DNA of 64,000 nt from Rhynchopus sp. YZ270_cl-10 (lineage: Eukaryota > Euglenozoa > Diplonemea > Diplonemida > Diplonemidae): NCBI GenBank assembly GCA_964035575.1, contig OZ037840.1:1116001-1180000 (forward strand), given 5' to 3'. A model generated the notes under the pieces. It was not told the origin of the DNA. It saw only the letters and a list, made by a program, of their open reading frames with translations, and searched no databases. The translations under genes were made by a program, and so were the position numbers. Each line of letters opens with the position of its first letter. The stretch's first letter is position 1. Below, in pieces: positions 9,885-18,703 of the stretch.

Positions 9885-11228
9885 GCAGTGTCTTATCCAG
9901 GAATCCAGATTTTAAGTTTGGGGGGGGGTCAGTTTGTTCTTTTGCCCAAAATTTTTTTTTCAGCACGACCAGGGAACATAGTGAACTGTATATTTTTTTT
10001 TTGCGGAGCAAAAAAAAACAAAAAAAATGGCGCCGCAGGCGAAAATTTTTTTGGGTACGGTGTAAATGTATAGCTTTTTACACCACGCCGAGGAAACACC
10101 TCAAACCCAGCTGAAAAAACTGACCCCCCCCACCGGCCCAAATTTCCGGAGAAAATTTGGGGGGGGTCACTGACCCCCCCCAACCGGCCCAAAAAATACA
10201 CTGAACTGACGCGCTGGAGAGGCCCTGGCCAAACATGGCGTGTGAGGGGAAATATATCCGTCGCACAGATAGATCAGAGACCCCACCCGATATGCTTTTC
10301 ATTTTACCCTTTTGTGCTCCGCCACCGACACTCCCATTTTCTGTACGTCAGACAATAATCATATACCATCACACACTGACACAGTCCGCGTGTGCTGGAA
10401 ACAATCAATTTTTCAGTGTTTTTTCTGGAGGGGGTGCGGGGGTGCGCGCGCACCCCCGTCAGACTTTTTTGAGATTTCAAGGGGGTGCACGCACCCCCTA
10501 GCGGCCCCCGTGGGGGCGGAGGGGCAGGGCGGTTGGGGGTGGGGGACCCACCCCTACCACTCTGCCCCCCCTTCACCTTCCCCATCATGCTCTCGCGAGC
10601 CTCACCAGGAAGTAAGGAGTCGGCGTTTCCGTAGCTGCAAACACAACTGTTTTGCGTCCCAGGTGCTGTAAGTGTAGCTCTTCTCTGTTTGGCAGTAAAA
10701 ATGTGCAATTTTAAGCGCAATTTTTTGAAACGTTGCGTACCGTGGCTTCGCCAGAAACTTTCATTTTAGATAATTACCAACGAAAGTGCCATTTTATGTC
10801 ATCATTTCTTAGAAATGTTGCGTACCGTGGCTTCGCCAGGAACCTTTGGGTGCCATGACCGCCGGCTGGTACTTCGTGCACCACGTGTGTCTAGTGCAAA
10901 TATCAATGAAGTGCCGAACTCCGCAGTTGGATAACTGAGGAATTCCCATATTCCGCCGGAGGCCCCCAACTTGAGCTGACCCGGGTTCGACCGAGTTTTG
11001 ACCGAGTTTCAGCGAAAACCCCCAAAACCTTTTTAATCCCCTGTTGCATGGTCAACCGCGGGAAAAAAAATATACGCATTTTTTTGCCCTGTGCACCCCC
11101 GTCAGCCAAAAACTCCAAATCCTAGAAAAAACACTGTCAGTGACTGAATTTTTTCAAAAAAAAAAAAAAAAAAAAGTGGAAGCGTGCAATGCAACAAACG
11201 GTCGATCTGATCAAGCGAAACGGATATC
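9885..11228. repeat. Modular interspersed repeat, rearranged and interrupted copy
   Basis: This carries the modules of 2771-3255 in the order a-d-b-c, separated by a GC-rich block with two copies of a GACCCCCCC...ACCGGCCCAAA unit at 10121-10195, and interrupted between b and c by the element at 10414-11136. The rearrangement suggests template switching or transposition of individual modules. Confidence 0.65.
10414..11136. mobile_element. Inserted DNA element with CAGTGTTTTTTCT inverted ends
   Basis: About 723 bp present here and absent from the matching site at ~3090. The left end is CAGTGTTTTTTCTGGAG; the right end is the complement of CAGTGTTTTTTCTAGG, with ten more bases before the host sequence resumes. 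The flanking host word AATTTTT appears on both sides, a likely 7-8 bp target duplication. CAGTG ends with a ~8-bp duplication fit the hAT superfamily, by inference. The cargo includes GC-rich palindromes and two GCGTACCGTGGCTTCGCC repeats (10739 and 10817). No transposase frame is present. Confidence 0.65.
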
Positions 11229-11268
11229 AGTCAATAATTGAGCCACCGGGACTTTTTTCCGTTTTTGT

Positions 11269-11940
11269 ACAGAAAAATTTTTAATTTCTACTCGTCAAAA
11301 AAAATTGTCCGACCCCGCAATTAAAAGATATCGACTCGGAAACCCATCCCCGCTGGGTTTTGAAAACTTTTGACGTCGTTGGTTCACCTCAGATGTGTGA
11401 GGGCCTCGACCAAAACCAGTTTTTCCAGTTTTCGGGTATAAGCCTGGGCGGTAGTATTTTACAAAAAAATCCTCAAAATTCAAAAAAAACTGTTCGAATG
11501 GATTCAGATCGTGCAAAACAGTCAAAATATCACTTTTGACAAAGAAAAAAAAGTGATCCTCACTGTTACGCAGCCACCCTCCTGACCCCCCTGGAACCTG
11601 GTTTTTGCGTGGGGGGTTCCCTGTACAAAGTCTTAAGGGAAGTCTGAAGGGGTACTGGTTGGTGGCCATTTTTTGCCTACAAAAAACCAGGAAAAAAAAT
11701 TTTTTTTTTCGGTTCTCGGGAGTCTGTGCGTGCTGTGATGGCGTCACTTTGCGCTCAGAAATGAGTATTTTTGACCTAAAATGCATGTGTCAGTTTAGAC
11801 TGGCTGTATGCCGTTTTCCACGGTGTACAGCCACAACTACCCATGTACAGAAGAATTTTTAACTTCTACTCATTTCCAGAAATCGTGCGACCCCGCAATT
11901 AAAAGATATCGACTCGGAAATCCATCCCCGCAGGGTTTTA
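11269..11940. repeat. Pair of ~90-bp direct repeats
   Basis: Bases 11269-11358 and 11845-11940 share CGACCCCGCAATTAAAAGAT, ATCGACTCGGAAA and CATCCCCGC. A weaker relative (GCGACCCCGGAATTTTTTCAG) is at 43255. Between and after the pair, to ~12640, the DNA is AT-rich and without a supported gene. Confidence 0.6.
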
Positions 11941-12637
11941 ATTTTTTTTTAAAATTTCGGTGCGTCGCATTCATGCAATTCATTTCCGACTTTTTGGGAT
12001 TCACCAATCTGGAGTTCAAATAAAAATTTATGGAGCCTGTCTGACGACCTTTTTGAAAAAAGTGTGTTTTTTAAGACGATTTTCTGTCGTGTTTTTGCGG
12101 TGTTTGGGTGGGGATGTGGTGGAAATTTGGAACTATCTGGGTTCCCAGGGTCCTTTTTCGGGGGTTTTTGGCCATTTCTTGACCCCTATATGGGTCAAAC
12201 AGCATGCCGGAATGCTGCCGGAGCGCGGTCAGGGTATTGCCAGGGTATGTTTTTTGACCTAAAAACACCAAAAAAACACTTCCAAAAGTGTCAAATATGT
12301 CCAAAACAGGTTGGAATGGACTCACAGGCCACTTTTGGGGTATATTTGTGCCAAAGGAGGTTTTGTGATGTCAAAAAATAGCCGTTTTTTTTGGTTTTTT
12401 CTTGAAAAACCGCTATTTTGCCCAACATGGCCAAAACCGTCAAAAAGCTGTTTTTTCACTATTTTTTCCCATTTTTTTGTATTCTGGGGTGGCTTCTGGG
12501 TCGTTTTTCGGCCCACAGGCCCCCTGTGACCCACTCTGAGGGTGTTTTTCACCCGCAATTGCCTTGGAGATGACCAGAAGTTTAAAAATGAGTTTTTTGT
12601 ACGTTGGGTCCCAGCCAAAAACGGCTGAGTCGGACCC

Positions 12638-12872
12638 CCTACCCCCCCCCCCGTGCATAAGTCCGACCCCCATCAGGCCTGACGCTAACCATCAACCATC
12701 AACCCACGGAAAATGGCTTTCCCCCCCCGACCATAAACCATCATCCCACCATCAACCCACCAAAAATACCCTTTTTTTTTCTGCGTTGTTTGGCAGGCCA
12801 TCATGCCATCATCCCACGTTTTTTGGAGATTTTTTTTTTCCGTTCATCATGCCACCATCATGCCACGTGGGG
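12638..12872. repeat. Solo GTGCATAAGTCCG element end and degenerate inverted satellite
   Basis: CTACCCCCCCCCCCGTGCATAAGTCCG (split: C-run, then GTGCATAAGTCCGAC) matches the left terminus of the element at 41092-41781. It is followed by words such as CCATCATGCCATCATCCCAC, the complement of the 8-bp satellite to the right. The satellite may have arisen by foldback from this seed. Confidence 0.6.
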
Positions 12873-13234
12873 TGCATGATGGCATGATGGCATGATGGCA
12901 TGATGGCATGATGGCATGATGGCATGATGGCATGATGGCATGATGGCATGATGGCATGATGGCATGATGGCATGATGGCATGATGGCATGATGGCATGAT
13001 GGCATGATGGCATGATGGCATGATGGCATGATGGCATGATGGCATGATGGCATGATGGCATGATGGCATGATGGCATGATGGCATGATGGCATGATGGCA
13101 TGATGGCATGATGGCATGATGGCATGATGGCATGATGGCATGATGGCATGATGGCATGATGGCATGATGGCATGATGGCATGATGGCATGATGGCATGAT
13201 GGCATGATGGCATGATGGCATGATGGCATGATGG
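12873..13234. repeat. Satellite array, 8-bp unit GCATGATG, ~45 copies
   Basis: About 362 bp of perfect head-to-tail GCATGATG units. Because 8 is not a multiple of 3, all frames read an 8-residue peptide repeat (HHAIMPSC and variants), which explains the long spurious open frames on the minus strand. Perfect homogeneity implies recent expansion. Confidence 0.95.
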
Positions 13235-13362
13235 GAAAAAGTTGCGTACCGTGCGCCTGCGGCGCAAGCATGTATCCCACCAACGCAGTTCCATTTTATG
13301 GGAACATTTTTTAGAAATGTTGCGTACCGTGGCTTCGCCAGGAACCTTTGGGTACCATGACC
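13235..13362. repeat. GCGTACCGTGGCTTCGCC dispersed repeat (two copies here)
   Basis: The word TTGCGTACCGTGGCTTCGCC, usually preceded by AGAAATG and followed by AGGAACCTTTGGG, occurs here at 13318. A variant TTGCGTACCGTGCGCCTGCGGCGC is at 13241. Other copies are at 10739, 10817, 17363, 29201, 35656, and on the minus strand near 42360, 42480, 42560, 44710 and 44815. It seems to be the common end of a dispersed repeat family and often borders a GC-rich hairpin. Confidence 0.75.
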
Positions 13363-13525
13363 GCTGCTTTACCGATAAGAAGGCTGACACCCAATCCGGA
13401 TTCTGGACGGCCACCTGTACTGGCCACCGAAGAGTACAATGCACAGGGAAAGAGCAAATGTCGCTGATTCGGAGGAACTCTGACCGGGCTTGGGGAACAT
13501 GCGTCTCTCACGAGAAGGAGCTTTG

Positions 13526-13556
13526 CAGGGGTTTTCGCGCGAAGCGCGAAAAATAT
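13526..13556. repeat. GC-rich hairpin with GAA loop
   Basis: TTTTCGCGCGAAGCGCGAAAAA is a near-perfect palindrome around a GAA triloop. The same design recurs with different stems at 14066, 17561, 23625, 23671, 29312, 41262, 41305, 42888, 42927 and 42967, each within A/T-rich flanks. Confidence 0.7.
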
Positions 13557-13648
13557 TTTTTGGACCGTCAACAGAACTTTTTCAAACCCAAAATCCTGGC
13601 GGCGGGGCTGACCAAGTTTTCAAAAAATAAAAATCGTGTGTTTTTGGA

Positions 13649-13771
13649 GGTACCCTAACTGTTCGGTCCAATTCGGTGTAATTCGGTCCATTTCGTTTTT
13701 TTTTTTTTTTCGCAAAGGGAAATTTCCCCTTGTACCAGAAAAACCGAAAAAAACCGAAATGTTAGGGTACC
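13649..13771. mobile_element. MITE with GGTACCCTAAC ends, copy 1
   Basis: A 123-bp element begins GGTACCCTAACTGTTCGGTCC and ends GTTAGGGTACC. The interior repeats TTCGGT and ACCGAAA words. A nearly identical copy lies at 61947-62090 with a ~21-bp internal duplication. Both copies are flanked by TTGGA on the left and a T-run on the right, so the mobile unit may be slightly longer. Confidence 0.8.
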
Positions 13772-14698
13772 TTTTTTGGTCGATTTCGTTTTTTTTCCAA
13801 AGGGGGGACCCTTTGGTCGCCGAAATTCCCCAGCCAAATTTGGTCGCAAAATCGGCCGATTTTTCAAAAATCTCAAAAAACATAGTGTGAGAACGATCGT
13901 GACGGTTTTTTTCAAGATCTTGAACTTTTTTTCAAGATCTTGACATTTTTTTTTTTTTTTTTTTGGTGTTGTTCAACTTAGCCCAAGGCTCGACTTTTTT
14001 TTTTTCCACATCAAACTGGACAGGGCGAGGGGGGTACGTTTACTATGCACATGAAAAGCACTTGGTCCGAGCGAAGCGAGGGCCAGATGTCTTACAATCT
14101 GTACAGTGCCGGTTAGTTAGAACGAGGCACAAAAGTGAACAAAACTAGAGATGGATTGTTATTGTCATCAGCACAGTCAGCACCATTGACAATTGAGGAA
14201 AAATGGAGTATTAACATGGGAGAGGCAGGGGAGAAGACAGACTGTCCAGTCAGTGTGGTTTTACTTAGCGTTCCAGTTTGGTACCCAGCTGGTTCTGGAG
14301 GGGGGGGGGGATGTTTTCTTTTTACAATACGAAGTTCCGTTCTTGTCACAACAAGCGTCCTTTTTGTTCTTTTTGTCCTTGTAGTCTTTTTTGATAGGGT
14401 AATTAACGCCATTAGCGGTCACTCATGGAACTCGTATGGGAGGGGCTGGGGGGGGGGGGGGGAGGGGAAAGGGAATTCACAGATTACCAAACACATCATC
14501 TTACTCACGAGTCCTTGCGTCACTCACGGCCATTCTGAGCGAGGACTAGATGCAGTTCAGCAAAAATCTAGACAAACAGGTCTCTAAAGAAGAGGGGTGG
14601 GGGAAAAGAAAAGGGAAGAAACGAGTGTTGCTACACACAAAAGAAAAGGGGGGGGGGGGGGGGGTCTAAAAACGAATCTAATGCTGGCCGCTTTCCTC
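13772..14698. other. Gene-free stretch
   Basis: Poly-T tracts, CAAGATCTTGA palindromes at 13912-13945, a GAGCGAAGCGAGG hairpin at 14066-14085 and long G runs at 14299, 14450 and 14649. I see no supported gene. Confidence 0.55.
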
Positions 14699-15181
14699 CT
14701 AAGCAGCCATCCTACGGAGCAGCTCCTTGGCGTTCCGGAACCGCTCCGTCTCTCTCTTCTCCCGTCTCCCGTCACCGCTCACCTGCCTCTCCTCCCACCA
14801 CTCCTGCAGGTCCTGCAGCGCTCTCTCCGGACTCAGGGGGGTGCTGCCCTGCTTCTGCCCACGCTCGGGGTAGAAGTGCCTCCGCCACTCATCTACACTG
14901 GCGGGCACAGTCTCTCCATACCTCGCACAGGAAGCTACCTCCACAGGGGCGTCAGATCCTGCTGGGTGGGCGGTGGGTGCTCGCCTTTTGGCCGCAGCCT
15001 TCTCTGCGCGTTTTTCGGCGACGCGCTGCTCCGCCTGTTCCCTCCTCTTCCTGGCGGATGCTTCCTTCCATGCACCCTTTTTGGCCGACCCCTCCTTTAA
15101 TTCGCACAGGATAGCTGATGGCTTTTGTTGTTGAAAGCTGGTCCTCATTGCGGTCATTGTCGGTGCGGCGTTCTCGGTCAT
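14699..15181 (-). CDS. Unrecognised basic/acidic coiled-coil-like protein (160 aa)
   Basis: The ATG at 15181 (MTENAAPTMTAMR) is preferred over the longer open frame, because upstream codons run through poly-K from an A/T tract. The region is GC-richer than its surroundings. The protein has a helical charged core (~40-75: KKGAWKEASARKRREQAEQR and following Lys/Arg/Ala repeats), an EWRRHFYPERGQKQG segment (~105-120), and a second amphipathic helix with LQDLQEWWEER (~130-140) ending in AKELLRRMAA. The composition shift and clean stop support a gene. No family is recognised. The frame at 16198-16572 has a similar WWDEEKLVQEEKER segment. Confidence 0.45.
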   Translation of the reverse strand: MTENAAPTMTAMRTSFQQQKPSAILCELKEGSAKKGAWKEASARKRREQAEQRVAEKRAEKAAAKRRAPTAHPAGSDAPVEVASCARYGETVPASVDEWRRHFYPERGQKQGSTPLSPERALQDLQEWWEERQVSGDGRREKRETERFRNAKELLRRMAA

Positions 15182-16197
15182 GTTAGTGTCGTGGTTGGTG
15201 TCGGCAACGTCGTCGTCGTTTTTTTTTTTTTTTTCACGATCGTTTTTTTTTTTCACGATCGTTTTTTTTTTTTCCCCTAGTAGTACAAGGGGCATGGGCG
15301 TGAAATGGGTGGCAAGGGAGAGTTTCTGGGTTCTACTTGGAATTTTTGACCGACTCTTTTCCTTGAAACGATTTTGTGGCGAATCTTTCAAATAAAGCAA
15401 AAATCGAGAACATTCTCACACCAGAATCCCCCCCAACGGATGTCGCCAGCGAGGCACTAAAACCAGAAAACCGTTTTTACCCATGGCAAGTGCCACTATA
15501 GTGGCGCACGAATGCCACACGTTGGTAGGGGTAATGGGGTTCTACTCATTTTCGTAAAAACATTTTTTTTCTGTGTGACAATAATAAGGCAAGAATCGAC
15601 AACTTTCGTGAAAATGTCATATCGTTGGATGCTGGAGGGAGGTGGGTCAACCCTAGGAAAAGGACTTTTTTTGGCGCTCACCCCCAAAATCACCCCCTGC
15701 CTCGTGACTTCGCCCTGCAAACAGAATTCTACTCAAAATCGTAAAATAAATTATATTTCGTAAGAATTGATGTCGATCTTTTAGATAAAGCCAAAATCGA
15801 GCAGTTTTGATGATTAGGTTAGTGCAGCCGTAACAAGGAGAACACAGGGTAAAATCCCTTGGTTTTCCCTTGCTGTACTGTATGTGTTAAAAAGTGTATA
15901 TTGGTGTACGGGAGAGACGCGCGTTTAAAGTTGCAACATTTTTAGGCTGATTGACGTGGGCCTGGCATGCCCCATTTTTCACTTTTTACCACCGATTTAA
16001 TTCGATCACCATCGAACACTGGGAAAATTTCTTGGTCAGTTTGGGGTATAACACGTGTATGACCTAATTTTAAGTGGTCAGAAGTGGAGTCTGACCCCCG
16101 TGCCCATCATTTTTGAGCATGTTTTTTGGTTTTCCTTAGCACAACGTAGGAGAAGGCGAACTGTTTACAAGGAGGGACAGGGTCGAGCGTGAGTGGG
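15182..16197. other. Gene-free stretch
   Basis: It begins with a CACGATCGT/poly-T array (15235-15265) like that at 18520-18655. The rest is AT-rich with scattered short palindromes. No gene is supported. Confidence 0.55.
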
Positions 16198-16572
16198 TCA
16201 CTGCAGTGGCTCACGATACACTGAACGGGTTTGCGGCTGGGAGGGAAACGTTTCCACTGTTACAGGCAAGTCACAAGGGGGTGGTGACTTGTGTGGGAGA
16301 AATGGGTACGGACAAGACTGTATGCGTTTAGTCCCAAGAGCCTTCACTGATGTCAGAGTCGTGATGCTCAGCATCATCATCAACCTTGGGGTCCTCAGCT
16401 GTCGCGTCGCAGTCAATATAGCTCCCGCACGCTCCTTCTCCTCCTGCACCAGCTTCTCCTCATCCCACCAACCATTCTCTTGTGGCGGCTTGCTCTCGCG
16501 CAAACTGCGTGCTACGACCACAAGCTTGTGCAGCTTTGGTGCAACTAGCCAGTTGCGCCTCTTCTCGCTCAT
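16198..16572 (-). CDS. Weak candidate: small charged protein (124 aa)
   Basis: ATG at 16572 (MSEKRRNWLVAPKLHKLV). The first ~60 residues look protein-like: ARSLRESKPPQENGWWDEEK, then LVQEEKERAGA, resembling the WWEER helix of 14699-15181. The second half (from ~70) is low-confidence, ending in Pro/Ser-rich residues within DNA resembling repeats. It may be a decayed relative of the 14699-15181 gene. No function is assignable. Confidence 0.25.
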   Translation of the reverse strand: MSEKRRNWLVAPKLHKLVVVARSLRESKPPQENGWWDEEKLVQEEKERAGAILTATRQLRTPRLMMMLSITTLTSVKALGTKRIQSCPYPFLPHKSPPPCDLPVTVETFPSQPQTRSVYREPLQ

Positions 16573-17224
16573 CCACCCATCGTACTGAAGATGCGCTCAG
16601 CATGTTGAGGCACAAATGGAACTCAGGGGAAGAGCTGTGTGCTGTGGACAGAGAGGCCAGGGTTTGGGGTGCTGTGTGAGCTACAAACGCTCCCCTTCCC
16701 TCCTCAGATCTAACAAACATTACCCGTTGTCTTGCAAGAACTTGCCCAATTCTGCAAATTGACCCCACCACTGCACGGGCGGCTTCCAAAAATGCAAATA
16801 AGGACCCTTTTCCACAACCTTCCTTCACAGAAGGGTCAATTTTACAAACCCGGATTTTGAGGAAAATTTTAGCCGAAAATGGGCCCACGTATAAGTGACC
16901 GGGCTCATATTTCTCAAAATTTAAGTGGTCAAAAAATCCAATTTTCGAGATTGACCCCACCACTGCACGGGCGAATCCCAAAAATGTAAATAAAGACGTT
17001 TTTGGCCCAAAATAAATCTGCCAAAATTGTGTCCCGGATTGGATTTTGGACTCCGGACCCCATATTTAGAAATAGCCCTGTGTTCTAAACAATGAGCATC
17101 ACAGCGGTTGACCCTGGTATTTTTGGTATTTTTTGAAAATCTCAGCTCAAAAAATACCAAAAAAAAAAAATACAGGGTTTTGGATTGAGGCTGGGGTGGA
17201 GGAGTGGGGGCTCCGCCCACCTCT
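16573..17224. repeat. Direct repeats TTGACCCCACCACTGCACGGGCG
   Basis: A ~60-bp unit with TTGACCCCACCACTGCACGG followed by TCCAAAAATGTAAATAA-type sequence occurs at 16757-16805 and 16953-17000. The stretch is otherwise AT-rich; no gene is supported. Confidence 0.55.
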
Positions 17225-17395
17225 CACCTACCCCCCACAGAATTCTATTTTTAGAAGACAATTTTCTTCTATTTTACCGGAAAAGGAAGATGCACTGCGG
17301 CGCGAGCTTTCAACCCACCCTTCCCGCGACATAGTAGGCAATTTTAAGCGCAATTTTTAGAAATGTTGCGTACCGTGGCTTCGCCACGAGTTTAA
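17200..17395. repeat. Dispersed repeat, inverted relative of 42475-42690
   Basis: The order GTGGGGGCTCCGCCCACC, CTCACCTACCCCCCACAGAA, TTCTATTTTACCGG, GACATAGTAGGCAATTTTAA, then TTGCGTACCGTGGCTTCGCC reappears as the complement at 42475-42690, with an extra GCGCCGCAGGCGC block there. Part of it also matches 29150-29235. Confidence 0.7.
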
Positions 17396-17749
17396 CACTG
17401 AAAAGATGGGGAATATGCTTGAACGCGCTGTTGCCCTGTTTCTCAGCAACAAGCGTCCCAGATTCAAGAGAAAACGGAGGTGTTCCTGCTGATGGCGGAG
17501 GAGTTGGAAAACGTCGCTCCCCCCGTATTTGTTTCCGGAATTGAGCTTCTGAGGACCTTTTTCGCGCGAAGCGCGAAAAATTTTTTTTTGCCAAAAAGAA
17601 AGAAATTGGGCGTGGAATTCTAAAATTTTTCGGGGAAAACGGCATATTTAGCGATAAGTATGGGGAGCTGCGTAATCCCTGTTGCGTGACCCCCCCAAAT
17701 TCTAAAATCTGTGGGACAGCGTGCTCTGACATAGGTTGTACTCATTAAA

Positions 17750-18200
17750 AAACCGGTAAAAATACAAGTAATGTGTGATGGTCAAAAGTGCAAAATTCCT
17801 TCGCCAATGCATTATTTGGGCATTTGTTATACCTGGAGAATATGGTCAGATCACTCTTCAGACCACCAGCCAACGAAATATACCGTAATTGTACAGAGGT
17901 TGGACAGTACAAAAGTTGGGCTTTTGGCCAACTTGGCCTGGTGTTGAACGCCGCATCCCCCGCCACAATGGGCATAAATGTCCTCTTGGTCCGTAAAGGG
18001 TTAAAAAGAGTGTCTCACGATACACATACAACCACTCGCGATTGGATAGATATTGTAACAAAGGGAATTCAGAACAAAACAACACCCTGCCCCATACACA
18101 CTAAATTGCCATGCTTCAAGAGCATGCCTGCCGGGCCAAAAATTACTGTGGCAAAAAGGCAGCAAGACCACCCACAAAGAGTGTGAATTGTATTGGATGG
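17750..18200. repeat. Dispersed repeat related to 59940-60170, 61650-61700 and 63715-63820
   Basis: GTGATGGTCAAAAGTGCAAA with ATTCCTTCGCCAATG, and AATATGGTCAGATCACTCTTC, match the complement of 59980-60165. The right part, GCCATGCTTCAAGAGCATGC followed by CAAAAATTACT, matches 63760-63800. It appears to be an old multi-part repeat family; no frame is conserved between copies. Confidence 0.65.
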
Positions 18201-18519
18201 ACAGGGGTTTGCACAGTGATGATGTTACTACGACTAGGTTTTTGGCGATATTACATGTGCATGTTACATGCCATGCCGTGACGTGCTGCTTCATGGTATA
18301 CGCATGTCATAGAATGTCGCGATTTTTTACGATTCGTATTTCGGGTTTTGCGAATTTTGTTCCAGAAAAGTACACCCCAAAAATGGCAAAAAAGGTGACA
18401 TTTTACGTCAAAACACCGCTAAAAGTTACTCTCGGCCGATTTCAGGGGGGTTGTGGGCACCTGTGGGGGCTCCCTCCCTGGTGTGGGCCAGCGATCAACG
18501 ACATAATATGGGAAAAAAA
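18201..18519. other. Gene-free stretch
   Basis: Unique-looking AT-rich DNA with no supported gene, leading into a palindrome array. Confidence 0.5.
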
Positions 18520-18655
18520 AAACGATCGTTTTTTTTTTCCTTCACGATCGTGAAGAAAAAGGTGCTTTTTTTTCACGATCGTGAAGAAAAAAAAAAAAAA
18601 AAAACGATCGTTTTTTTTTCTTCACGATCGTGAAAAAAAAAAAAAAAAAAAAAGA
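18520..18655. repeat. Array of CACGATCGTG palindromes in A/T runs
   Basis: Five or so copies of the perfect palindrome CACGATCGTG or its core ACGATCGT alternate with poly-A and poly-T runs that pair with one another. The whole block can fold into a nested hairpin. Similar blocks are at 15235-15265 and 21320-21330. Confidence 0.8.
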
Positions 18656-18703
18656 CCGATCACTTTTTCCCAGATTCGTAAAATAAAAAAAAAAAAAAAA
18701 TTT

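Noticed and set aside
12809-13444. Minus-strand frames of 124-211 codons with HHAIMPSC repeats
   Set aside because: They read the 8-bp satellite GCATGATG; there is no conserved protein outside it.
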